A stretch of 64,000 nt of DNA, taken from assembly GCF_029168945.1 (NCBI RefSeq), contig NC_083603.1, positions 45,394,406 through 45,458,405 on the forward strand. The letters run 5' to 3'. Position 1 is the stretch's first letter. Each line of letters begins with the position of its first letter. Of this stretch, positions 36,746 through 47,701 are shown piece by piece. Position numbers and translations under genes: made by a program. The stretch is from Cannabis sativa. Its lineage: Eukaryota > Streptophyta > Magnoliopsida > Rosales > Cannabaceae. A model generated the notes under the pieces. That model was not told where the DNA came from. It did no database searches and saw only the letters and a list, made by a program, of their open reading frames with translations.

Positions 36746-37144
36746 GGCTAATTAGTAATTTCCCCCCCTGAACTTTGACATGTACTAAATCGTGCCCTCT
36801 GAACTTTTTTGACCGTTAATAATTCCCCCCAAACTATTGAAATTGTTAAATTTAAAGATTTTTGTCTAATTTTAGTAAAAAAATTCTAACATGGATGAAA
36901 GTTCAAGGGGCATGATTTAGTACATATCAATGTTTGAGGGGCATGATTTGGTAGATATCAAAGTCTGGGGAGCATGGTTTAGTACATAAACAATCACTGA
37001 AACAGTAAAATTGAATGAAATTAGACAAAAGTCCTTAAATTTAACAATCTCAATAGTTCGGGGGGAATTTTCAACGGCCAAAAAAGTTCAGGGGGCACGA
37101 TTTATTACATGCCAAAATTCAGGGAAAAAAATTACTAATTAGCC
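36746..37144. mobile_element. Fold-back MULE-type MITE, copy 1
   Basis: TIRs GGCTAATTAGTAATTT extend into long inverted arms containing CCCTGAACTTTGACATGTAC and its complement. The flanks TTAAAAAAA and TAAAAAAAA fit a 9-bp target duplication with one mismatch. A second copy lies at 60431-60832. Non-coding. Confidence 0.75.
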
Positions 37145-38395
37145 TAAAAAAAAAAACTAAAAATCCATATTTTTCTCCCACAATTTACACATAAATAACT
37201 ATTTACTCTTTCTTATTTCACCTAAATAAATATTTCTAATTTATTTTACTATTTTTCCATTGAAACAAATATTTATTTTTTCTAACACCATTACACATAC
37301 TCTATTTATCCCCCTCTTCCCAACACTAATTAAATTAATCAATTTATTTATTTTATTTTGATTAATTTAATTCTCTAATTTTACCTATAAATATGGTATT
37401 GGAATACCATTTTTCATATATCTCTTCACCCCGTACACATCTCTTCATCTCTTACACTCTTCACTTTCATTCCACTCTTCACTTTTACCATTTCCTTACT
37501 ATTTTCTTTCTACCATTTTTATATTTTGAAGAGTATGTCATGTATGTCACTTTGTAATTTTTATTTCAATCTAGTTATGAGTTTTTAATCTTTTTTCAAG
37601 ATTATTAAGAGGATAATGAAGCAAAATGTAACTAGATTGGATACATTTTTGTATGTTAATTTTCCATTTATGCTACAAAGTTTATGATTTTTTTTTTATA
37701 AAAAATATGCATTTTTTATCTTTAATATCATGTATTTTTAATTGTTAAAGCATGTTTTTATCTTTAATATCATGTATTTTTAATTTGTTGTTTATTATGC
37801 AGAAATATGATACTCTTTTATTAATTATCTTTCATTAAATTGTTTACATCTAATTCTTAAAATATAAGTGTTATATTTTGCGTACACATAGTTTTTTTTT
37901 GATTTTGTGTAGTTTTATTAAATTGTAACACATTTAATGCTTAAAAATTATATCTTATTTACGTGAAGAAAAATCTTACATTTTTGAAAATAACTTGTGC
38001 TTAAATAAAAAATATATTTTGAAAAATTTAGTGTGATTTATTTCAACTATATCTAAACTTAGGAATTAATATACTTATAAATACTATTGAACTTGCATTT
38101 TGTGGATTATAATATCTTAATAATCTTATTTTACACATCTTATTTGAAAATCATTTTTCATACTCACTCATCTTTAATCTTAAATCTTTTTATTGCTTGT
38201 CTTTTATTTTTCTAAACTAAAATCTCATCAAATATTTGGAACTAGGTTAGAATATCCTTGATTTGTTTAAATAGTTTCTTTTGATGCTAGTCAATTCTCA
38301 TGAGTTCGATCTCATACTTACATGAACATTATATTTTGAAACGATTCGTGCACTTGCGAGTATAAATATTAAAACACTCAGTTTCGGGTACAACA

Positions 38396-38850
38396 ATCCT
38401 CAAGCATTGAGAATAATAAAATTACAAATGGACTAGATTATTACCGTAGAAAGAGGGTGACACACTATAAAATCTTGTGTTCTTCTCTAAATTTATTTTC
38501 GATAAGCCAGTTTTACTCAGATCAACAAATTAATTCTTGTATTCATCTGGTTTGTTTATGATCTTTTTAGATCAGTTGATGAAAACTGCATCAACAAGTT
38601 TTATTGCATTTGCAAATAAAAAGTAAATTTAATGTTGTATATTTGAAGAAAAATGAGGAGAACAAGAGAACACATTGTATATGGTTATATGTGGCAGTGA
38701 TATAGAAAGAAACAAAATAAAAAACCGCATAAACTAACAAAATACTCGAACTAAGTTTAGAAATCATGTTAATTTTTATAGAAATATTATATATATATAA
38801 AATTAAACAATTTTTTAATATACAAAACTAACCAAATATCTTTATCTTTA
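38396..38850. other. Unassigned AT-rich spacer
   Basis: No coding or repeat structure is recognised, apart from a short TCTTTA repeat next to the following Helitron. Confidence 0.4.
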
Positions 38851-39670
38851 TCTTTATATATTAAAAGTGCCTATCTAACGGCATTTCTTGGTTTAACATT
38901 CTTGGTTTAACAGAATATACTTAAAAATAAAAGAATATTCTGTTAAATTTAACGATTAGGTTTGATCTCCCGTTAAAAAATAAACCCAATAATTAAACCC
39001 AAAAAATTAAACAATCTTTTAAATAAACATAAATATTAATAATCTCTTTTTAAATTAAAAAAATCATCTTAGCCACATATCTCTCTAACAAACCTATCAT
39101 GGGAGAATATTAATAATTTTTTTATTTATTTTTTAAAAAAGAAAAATATAGATAAAATATCTAGAAAAGATAATATAAAAGAAGATTGATTGTGTTGGCT
39201 TAGAGATTTTTGGGCTTGGGCTTAAAAAAATAATAATAAAAAAAAGATGAAATGAAATTTGTAATTAGTATTTACCTTATATGTTTGTGCTTATTTTTAG
39301 TTTTATTTTTAATTTTACCACCAAGAGGAGAAGGTTGAAAAATATTAGAATATGAAAATATTATTGGTGCTTATTAGTAATTTGCAAAGAATGTGAAAGT
39401 CTATAAATATATATTTGTGTAGCTATTATTAAATATGAAATGAGATAATAGAACTTTTTTCAATTAGAAGATTAATGTACATTTTACTATTAATAACATA
39501 CATTATTATAACACAACTATGTTTTACTTACTAAATATACTGATACATATTTTATTTTTATAAAATAAATCGTTCAAATAATTATACTATTTTAATTATT
39601 AATTAAAATAAAAAACTAAAATATTAAATAAAACTAACACTACGTGGCTTGGCACGTAACAATCACCTAG
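38851..39670 (+). mobile_element. Non-autonomous Helitron, 820 bp
   Basis: Same family as 4983-5720: 5' TCTTTATATATTAAAAGTGC and 3' ACGTGGCTTGGCACGT, then AACAATCACCTAG, followed by a TA run. It retains internal segments deleted from the other copies. Non-coding. Confidence 0.85.
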
Positions 39671-39691
39671 TATATATATATATATATATTT

Positions 39692-41804
39692 ATAGGAAAT
39701 GTCTATAGTGGAGACCTTGGTTTTGTCTCTATGGTAGGGATATTTTTCTAACCTTCGATTATTGATCTAAGGGTAATAAAGTTGAGGAAATATGATAGTA
39801 ATAGTGGAACCTAGCTTATAGTATTTTTACACATTTTTTGTCTTTACACTATTGTCTTCTTCTTCTTCTTTTTTTATTTTTATTTTTTTAAAAAAAAAAA
39901 AACTAAATTTAATAGTTATTTTATTTTACTTTTTAGTACACTTAATTAGTATTTTTTTTATTTTAATTTTCATATTCTTGTAAATATATTTTTTTTAGTA
40001 TGTTGCTTTCAAAAAATATTTATTTTAATAAGTTTGTTGAGGATCCTTTTTAAAATTTATTTTCTAAAATTATATTTTATGTTTTTTTTAGATTTATTTT
40101 CTTTATAATAAAATTAGTTTTTAAGCAATACAACTTTCCCGTTTATAAAAAAAATCTAATAAGTACAATACTTAATTATGCAACCATAAATCAAAGAACA
40201 TATCATATATATTAATTTAATTAAACAACCATAAATAGAGAACATATCAAAGTATTTTTGTAAATAAGATTAATTTTAGATACAATAATTAAAAAACCTC
40301 ATTACTAATTCTAATTTGTTTAAACTGTTATTAGTTTATTTTTTTATGCTCTGCAAAAAATAATTATATTCCAAATTTTTTTTTGTCTTATCCACTTACA
40401 TTTTATTTTTATAATTTTGTAAAATACATTTAACATATATAATAGTATAATTTTTTTTTATAATATAGTAATAGCACAATTTCAAGAAAAAAAGATAAAA
40501 AAAAAAAATTACCTCCTTATTGTACTATTTTTATTTTATAGGTTTTTTGGCATTTATTTAATAGATATTTTTTTTTTTTGGCAAACTTTAGCCAAATAAA
40601 AATACACTTTTATGATTGCAAGGCTGCGTTTTACAGGGTAGTAGACTTTTTTTTTTTTTTAAGGAAAAGTCGTTAATATTTCAGGAAGAAGTAACGAGAT
40701 AGAACATCTATTTTCACCAGAGCAAGCATCACAGACCAAATAGATCAAAAATAGAACTAACTAAACTGTTCTCAGATGACCGTCGTGAGAATTGACATCC
40801 ATAATCATCATTTGATACATAAAAAAAATAGAAAAATATAGCTTCAATCAATTTGCAATAAAAAATAAATTAAAGCTAAAATTATCATAACATCAACATC
40901 AGAATGGATTTTTGTTCTCATCCACAGCTTTGGCAAACTGTGTAGGAAGGTGTCCTAAGATTATTCTAAATTTCATCACTTGATGGTGGTTTCAATACCA
41001 TTGAAACGAAAAAAAATATCAAAAACAAATTCATCCATAACATAAATCAAGAGATTAAAATCCCAGATCTACATTGAAGATAAAAATTAATATAAAAGGC
41101 AAATACGATTAAATGATTCAGAAGCAAATCAAGTGACATCAATCGATACTAAAGTATCTCAGATCAAGTGTTGGACAATATTGAGCTATCAATCATTAAC
41201 CAACCAAACAAAACCAAAACACATTACGAACCCATAAGATCTAACTTCTCCAGTTGCCTACAGCGGCGCCACCATCACTTCCTCTGCTGGAGTAACGGGA
41301 ACCACCACCATCTCCATAGCCACCACCTTCACGTCGGCCTCCGTATCCACTACCACTCTCTCGCCTCCATATCCACCTCCCTCACGACGGCCACCACCGT
41401 ATCCACCACCACCGCCCCCGCGGCTGTAGCCACCACCACCTCCGTAGCCTCCACCTCCGTAGCCTCCACCTCCACCTCCGCGGCTGTAACCACCATTCAT
41501 GCCCTCGATGGCATCTCTCATCGCCTTTTCGTTAGAGAAAGCAACGAATCCCCTTGATCTTCCAGTCTCACGGTCGTTAATGATCTTCGATTCAAAGATT
41601 TTTAAAAATGATACTTTTAATTCTCACTTTTTTAATTGGATGTGAGATTTTTGTTTTTAAAAAAAAAAATTAAAATTTTAATAACGTACAAACATATACA
41701 TTTTATACAATTTTAATTTTTAAAAGTCATATAAATCAATGGTTAAAAAGATGTATGCATAGCATAAGAACAAAACCATAGTTCCTACCATAGAATTTCT
41801 CTAT
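39692..41804. mobile_element. Pack-MULE-like element carrying a GR-RBP pseudogene
   Basis: The left end (ATAGGAAATGTCTATAG... GGTTTTGTCTCTATGGTAGG) and the inverted right end (ATAGAGAAATTCTATGGTAGG... GGTTTTGTTC) are similar over roughly 80 bp, as in imperfect MULE TIRs. Between them lies a host gene fragment with 3' UTR-like sequence (about 40690-41240) and no transposase. Target duplications could not be resolved. The assignment is by structure only. Confidence 0.5.
41241..41593 (-). pseudogene. Glycine-rich RNA-binding protein (GRP7/8-like) pseudogene fragment
   Basis: The minus-strand translation gives SKIINDRETGRSRGF and AFSNEKAMRDAIEGMNG, the second half of an RRM of plant GR-RBPs, then jumps straight into the Gly/Tyr/Arg-rich tail and finishes GNWRS before a TAG. 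The N-terminal half of the RRM is missing, as is the segment after GMNG that completes the RRM. A one-base shift in the Gly-rich tail moves the end into another frame. It cannot encode a functional RNA-binding protein. Confidence 0.75.
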
Positions 41805-42540
41805 ATTTACATATAAAAAAAAACAATTATTTTTTGAAATAAATATGGGAAAGTGAAGGATGGAACCTACCACCACAATATTGACATATATTGTAATTTA
41901 CCGTTTAAGGTATAATTTTTTTTAATGCAATTTATATGAATTAAATTTATATATTATATTTTTATATATATTAATTTAAAATTTTGGAGACTCCAAAATT
42001 GTAAAGCCTGAGACCTAGGCCTTAGTCGCTCCACCCTTTGGCCGACTCTCTAATTATAGAAGAATGAATTTTTCTCTAACTAAGAAAATCTCTTTTTCTA
42101 TTTGTAGTACATATCCTGCAGTATTACTGTTTGGCATCACATGTTGAAGATACTATATACTCAAAAAGATAAATAGCAATGCTTAAACATTAATAGGATG
42201 CGCCCACTTCTGTTGGTTTTCATCTACATGGCTAGTGCTGAATTTGGCACTTTAGGTAGTAATGTTGTAGTATGTTGTTAATGCTATGTGTATAATTAAA
42301 ACTTAAAAAAAAATGTGTTATTATCATTATTTTTAATTAAATAATTAATTTAATTAAAAAATTTAATCATATTTAGTTAAAAAATGTGTCTTAATAATAT
42401 ACTTTATATATATGATACATTTTCGTCTTTTTCTATTTAATTGCTCTCCCTTTCTGTAATTGCTCTCTCTCATTACATTTTCGTCCCTCTCTTTTTGGAA
42501 TTGCTCTCTCTATCTCTCTCTCATTCTTTAATATTAGTTC
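41805..42540. other. Unassigned AT-rich region
   Basis: No gene is visible. There is a pyrimidine-rich CTCTCTCT stretch near 42440-42525. Short transposon-like pieces may be present but cannot be assigned. Confidence 0.4.
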
Positions 42541-43136
42541 TTGCATCTAATTTATGGAGCAGTTCTATCATCAAAATTTTCTTACGTGCAGTTATTGCAA
42601 GTCGAAGTTTTAAGCTATGAACGACACTATTGAATCATCAACATTATAAACATAAAAGAGAAACAAATGCAATCACATACAACTCTTGCAAGCTTCTTTT
42701 CAACAATGAAGAAGAAGTGACCCATCACAAATCATTTTTTAAAAATGAATGTGATGGGTTAAGGAAATGTGTAGAAAATCATCATCGTCTAGTAAATACA
42801 AGACAAAAGAGAAGAAATGATGTAAGATAAGAAATGAGGTTATTTATTTTCTGTTCTTATTCTTTGAAAATGATATATTCGTTTTAATAATAGTGTAATT
42901 TTGTTGTTTGTATCCCGGGGTTTATATTTTTAAATATAAAGAGAAAGTCTTAGTTTTGGAGGGCATGTATGCTTGTTGGTTTATCATTACAAAAACAATA
43001 ATTCAAATCAAAAGTAAAATGGCTCTATATATAGCCTATAAAAATGCCAATATAAACTTAAAAAATGATGTGGGATTAAAATCCACTAAATTTTTCATTC
43101 AAACAAAAGAGTTGACAAAGTCAACTTTTTCCAACA
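42541..43136 (-). repeat. Probable copia LTR, minus strand, left boundary uncertain
   Basis: Its right edge, read on the minus strand, begins TGTTGGAAAAAGTTGAC directly after a CATGTGGGGGAT purine tract. A TATA-like GGCTATATATAGAGCC lies about 100 bp inside. The RNase H end of a copia polyprotein follows at 43650-43875 in the same orientation. The left end of the LTR could not be placed. An ORF at 42630-42830 has no recognisable content. Confidence 0.45.
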
Positions 43137-43649
43137 ATCCCCCACATGAATGAAAATTGACTCGAGAATAACCGACAAATGGATTAGACCTTGTAAAAGA
43201 GTTTAACATTTGAAACCTGTATAGGATAGGTAGGTCTTACCCTTTGAACCTTCCCTCGCGTGAGTATATTTACTTTACTAGCTGCTCAGTAGACGCGATG
43301 TCTTTGAACTGTTCTACCGTTCATGTAAACGATGATATACCACACACAAGAATCTCTCATGGCATACTTTAGTTCTCACTAATATGTTCGTTTTGGCCCT
43401 TAACATTTTCCTGATTTTGCAAGAGATATTCTAGGAATAATTAATCCTTAATCAATTCTTATAGAAGCGACCCATGTTCTCTCTTATATAGGTGATTACT
43501 TATTTAAGAGTAACTCGTATTACTCTGCTTGACGTACGCATAAGAATCATTAAAAGCATAGCTTAACCTTTCCTTACGAGTATCATTGTTTCATCATAGG
43601 AATGGACTTGAGGATAACCCCCACAGTGATCCACCATAGTCTTTACAGT
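43137..43649 (-). other. Copia 3' non-coding region
   Basis: Sequence between the pol remnant and the LTR of a minus-strand copia element, with the purine tract at its left edge. No coding sequence. Confidence 0.45.
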
Positions 43650-43875
43650 TTTAGTTGTCCTTTTGAACATAGATCTTGGGATCTCCAGTCAACTAGGTTG
43701 GGTATCAACTGTATTGATTTATTCATTCATAGGCTTTAGCCCCATTCCCCTTGATTATTTTTCAACTAACTCTCTATTTAACCATTTGGTTAGTGGATCC
43801 ACAATATTATCTTTTGACTTTACAATGTCAATAGAGATAATTCTAATGGAGAGTAGTTGTCTAATGGTATGATCA
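43650..43875 (-). pseudogene. Copia RNase H C-terminal remnant
   Basis: The minus-strand translation contains IRQLLSIRIISIDIVKSKD, then NIVDPLTKWLNRELVEKSS and RGMGLKPM, the conserved C-terminal end of plant copia polyproteins. It is cut off on the right by the next repeat, so only the last 75 codons or so survive. Confidence 0.75.
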
Positions 43876-44813
43876 AACAAAATCAATACAATTCCTCAAC
43901 ATCATATAGCTTTAAACCAACTACAAACTCCCAAAAATATTCAGAGCTAAACTCAAAATTCAAACACAAAGCACAACCCTAAAATTTCCTAAAATCATGC
44001 TAGAAGCAATTCAAACCATCCTACTAACACAATCCTTCAACAAAACATCAACAATTACATAGTTCTCAAGCACATGCAATCAAAAGCCATGACTTCACCA
44101 AATCAGAATTCATTTTCTTTTTTTAAAAAAAAAGAAAAAATAGATTTAAGGGTTACCAAGATTCACAAGCTTTCAATTATGCTAATCCACACCAAGTTCC
44201 TTAGCTTCCTCAAGAACAAATTAATTTTATTTGAGAATTTTTGAAGAGAAAGTGAAGGAAAGAGGGGGGAGGGGGGCGAGCGGTCAAGGCTAAGGATAAC
44301 TAGAAAATGAGTTTCAAATTTCTCAAAAATTGCATTTTGTTGAAAATGTCTTAGTTGGTCAAATGACCAAAATGTCTTTAGGGCCAATAAAACTACATAT
44401 GCACACATCAAAGGCAAAATTATCATAAATCATACACACAATATTTTTCAAATTATTCCTTTATCAAATAAATGCCAAAATAAATCTCGAAAATTTATTT
44501 CGAGTCCCGAACCCAGTTTGGCCATAAATACTCGGCTGTGACTATACTGCGCTGACTTGTTAGAAAATACATGCAGATAGACAGAATAAACATACTATAT
44601 AATAATATAGTCCATAAGCACGATATGTCATAAAAATTACAGTTTTACCCTTCTCAGGTCAAAATTACAAAAATACCCCTAGTAAACTAACGAGGTCTTA
44701 AAATACTATTTATTAGTATAGTTTCACATATTAAATTATATAATAATATAATATAATATAATCAAACTAGTTAGGGTTAATGCTAATCCAGTTTCTAAAT
44801 CTTAAGGTATTAC
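43876..44813 (-). repeat. Gypsy-like LTR (solo or truncated), minus strand
   Basis: Its right edge, read on the minus strand, begins TGTAATACCTTAAGATTTAG, a start typical of plant Tekay/Del-type gypsy LTRs. The segment separates a copia remnant from a LINE remnant and has no coding sequence. No matching target duplication was found, so the left edge is approximate. Confidence 0.45.
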
Positions 44814-45030
44814 ACAACCTTTTCTAGCTCATCCAACTTATACCCTTACTTTGTTTTGACTTAGATTGCTACCAGTGGCTACTCATTAAACTTTCAATTT
44901 CATGACAGGTCAGGTTCCTATAGGGAGAAGAAATACTGACATTGCAAAGTATGGAAGTGCTTCAGTAACCGTTTTGAGCATAATCTATTTTCTTGCTTTT
45001 GAGAGATATCTACCTTTTGCAACTTAAAAT
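44814..45030 (-). pseudogene. LINE (L1-type) reverse transcriptase fragment
   Basis: The minus-strand translation gives EALPYFAMSVFLLPIGT, then after a frameshift CHEIESLMSSHW and KGISWM, the block that follows the RT domain in plant L1 LINEs (recalled consensus: MSVFLLP...EIE...FWW). A TAG replaces a Trp codon. Short dead fragment. Confidence 0.65.
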
Positions 45031-46396
45031 CCTTTTTTTGAGCTTATCTTTAATATACCACTCATTATGTATGTTTAGTATATAAGACATAGGAAAAATT
45101 TATTATCAGATTGTATAAAAAATTAAAATTATATCATATATAGATTGTATAAAAAATTAAAATTATATTTATGTATAAATATATAATTAAATGTAAATAA
45201 GTTATTTTGTATTATATAGTGTAATAAAATTATATAATGTATGAAAATTATAAATTTCCCAAATTATAATCAATGTCAGCTGACAATAATAATACAAAGA
45301 AGCACCCTACCCAAAAATTGCTTCTGTTGAACTAGATGAGCTTTAGATGAGCGAAATTATATGATTAATAAATTTACCCTCATGAACAAAGCTCGAATAC
45401 ATAATTATTTGAACAAAAAGATAGAATAAAAAAGAAGCTAGAGTTTTACTCAATTACAAAGTCACTAAAGTAAATAACACAAATAATAATTAAGGGTTAT
45501 TATAACTTATATAGGCTATTAACATAAAAGAATAAGAAAAGACTAAAGCAACCCTAATTAATTTTTTAAGAATTACTACTTATAAAATGAAAAATCAATA
45601 TATATAGGTACTAGTTACTAATAAACATTTTTTTTTTTTTGTAGAAATATAGTTTTTTTTTTTTTCTTGAAGATAGAAAAATATGGGGAAAAAACAAAAG
45701 CACAAATAAAAACTCCATATCTATCAAACTTATGGAGAAAAAAAAAGCATCTTTCATGTAATCCACTTATTATAAAAAATAATGCAGTTTAGACTTTAGA
45801 GAAAAAACGTAAAAGTTAAATACATTGATTACAAATCCCTTCCCACATATTAGTTTTATTTATGATAATAACAGCAAACAAATAGTGAAGATAAGATAAG
45901 ATAACCAATATTTGAAAAAAAAAAAATGAAAGGTGATCCTAATCCTAGGCTTTTTGGATGTATCTTGATAGTTGGATGAATTTAAAAATCATGAAAATGA
46001 AAACTGTTTCTAAAACATTAAAGGTAAGTTGTACTGATCATCCTTTATCACAAACGGCTAAAATAGTTGCATAACTTGTCTTTTTGAAGCTGTGTTTGTT
46101 GGCCTTAAAGTCCTAAACAAAATTTGGATGCATATATCTCCCTAGCTATAGCTAACGTTAAAGTTTTAATGCAATTGGAAAATAACTAAAGAAAAGTTCG
46201 TGGCATATAATTTCCTATGTAGTTAAATATTTTTAAGTAGTTGTTTTGTAACAATAATTAAATCATCTCCAACTCTTTTTCTTTTTTATCATTTTGCAGC
46301 AGCCATCTGCTTTTGCTTTATGTATTTTTAACATACTAATTTCCAGTCATTTATATTTTCATTATCATTTCAATATTTGTAGTACTTACTTCTCCA
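45031..46396. other. AT-rich upstream region of the P450 pseudogene
   Basis: No gene is recognised. A 50-bp tandem duplication (AGATTGTATAAAAAATTAAA) lies at about 45110-45175. This stretch presumably contains the old promoter. Confidence 0.4.
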
Positions 46397-47287
46397 ATGT
46401 CGACTGTCCTTGAATATCTAAGAGAACCACCCTTCTTACAAATCTCATCAATCATCTTCCTTGCTATTCTTCTCAAATACTACTTCATCTTAAAGAAGAG
46501 ACCAACTTTCATTAATCTCCCACCAAGCCCTCCAAAGCTTCCAATCATATAGGAAACCTTCATCAATTCGGAACCACAAGTAGTCCTCACATCTCTCTCC
46601 TAAACTTGTCACGAAAATACGGTCCAATATTCTACTTAAATCTCGGCCACATCCCTACTGTCATCATATCATCAGCCAAACTAGCCAAAGAAGCTTTCAA
46701 AACTCATGATCTCGCTTTCGCAAGCCGGCCTCGGAATGTAGCCGCCGAGTATCTCTTTTACAAGAGCACTGACATGGTGTTTTCGCCTTACGGTGCTTAT
46801 TAAGGTACATTCGAAAAGTCTGCGTACTAGAGGTTTTTAGTGGCAAAAGGGTCTAATCTTTCAAGTTAGTTAGAGATGAGGAAGTGGCTCGTTTGGTTAG
46901 GCGGCTTTCGGGGCCTTACGTACCCTGCCACCGTTAACATGAGCAAGATGCTTGGATTGTATGCCAATGATGTTCTTTGCAGGGTTGCGTTTGGAAGGGA
47001 CTTTTCTGAGAGAGGAGAGTATGAGAGGGAAGGATTTCAGGAAATGCTTGAAGAGTATCAAGAGTTGCTTGGAGGGCTTAGTGTTGGAGATTTCTTTCCT
47101 TCAATGGAGTTTGTTCTCACCTTCACGGGAATGAAATCGAGATTGATCCGTACTCATAAGAGTTTTGATAAACTTTTTGATCGGATTATATATAGCTGAA
47201 CATCGTGACCCCAAGAGAGTCAAAGAAGATCATAGTAAAGATATTAAGTCTTATTGCTTTGATGTACCCAAGCGAAATGATGAAAAG
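46397..47287 (+). pseudogene. Cytochrome P450 (CYP71-like) exon 1, broken
   Basis: Begins with ATG, an N-terminal membrane anchor (ISSIIFLAILLKYYFIL) and the proline-rich hinge LPPSPPKLP, then KYGPIFYLNLGHIPTVIISS, AFASRPRNVAAEYLFY and DMVFSPYGAY, and later ANDVLCRVAFGRDFSE. Lesions: a 2-bp insertion at about 46549, a 1-bp loss at about 46806 where a WR-type motif is expected, an in-frame TAA at about 46849, and a further frameshift near 46930. The last 20 or so residues before the usual intron are not recognisable. It is too damaged for a functional enzyme; the substrate is unknown. Confidence 0.88.
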
Positions 47288-47459
47288 TAAATTTTATAAT
47301 AGTAACTACTGGAATATTGTGAGAAATTATTTATTATTATCTCGTATTCTTTGTAAAATAATTTGGGTTCTTCTCTAGATCTAATAATCATTAAATTAAT
47401 TATATAGATACTTAATTTCCCTCATAAAAAGATATGACACTTCAAGTAGTACTAAGCAC

Positions 47460-47670
47460 TGTTAGTATAGATGGTTAATTTTGTAATTTCAGTTAATTCT
47501 TCTAACTAATTTCTGTTATTTGTTTGTAACTGTTTCTTTTATTTTGGTTGTCTCTTGTGTATATAAACAGACCTTCAGTGAATAAAGAACTGTGTTCTGG
47601 GTTTACTCTCTCTCTTGCATACTCTGCTTTTTTCTGTTTCTTCTTTTCTTCATACTCTGAAGATCTCACA
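47460..47670 (+). repeat. 5' LTR of the 5.0-kb copia element
   Basis: Starts TGTTAGTATAGATGG and ends GAAGATCTCACA. TATA box near 47560, with a CTCTCTCT initiator-like stretch after it. Confidence 0.92.
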
Positions 47671-47701
47671 TGGTATCAGTCGCCCTAGACTAACGTCGTT
47701 C

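Larger units (their letters stand above)
32150..38395 (+). mobile_element. Athila/Tat-like gypsy remnant: integrase to 3' LTR
   Basis: Integrase fragment, CACTA insertion (33168-35195), end of the pol frame (35199-35235), non-coding 3' region with AAGTTTGGGTGGTGGG at about 35462, a purine-rich end AAGTTTGGAGT, and a presumed 3' LTR from 36127. Nothing upstream of the integrase is recognisable, so it is 5' truncated. Confidence 0.65.
36127..38395 (+). repeat. Presumed 3' LTR of the gypsy remnant
   Basis: Begins TGTGATAAATC after the purine tract and ends CGGGTACAACA, with the block TTCGTGCACTTGCGAGTATA typical of Athila/Tat LTR ends. It includes a GC-rich stretch (36425-36680) and a nested MITE. 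With only one LTR in the window, the boundaries rest on motifs alone. Confidence 0.5.

Noticed and set aside
41168..41557. Thr/Ser-rich ORF on the plus strand
   Set aside because: Antisense of the Gly-rich tail of the GR-RBP pseudogene.
42630..42830. 66-codon ORF with Cys/His residues resembling a zinc finger
   Set aside because: Cys and His spacing does not match C2H2 or other finger patterns, and it lies in probable copia LTR DNA.
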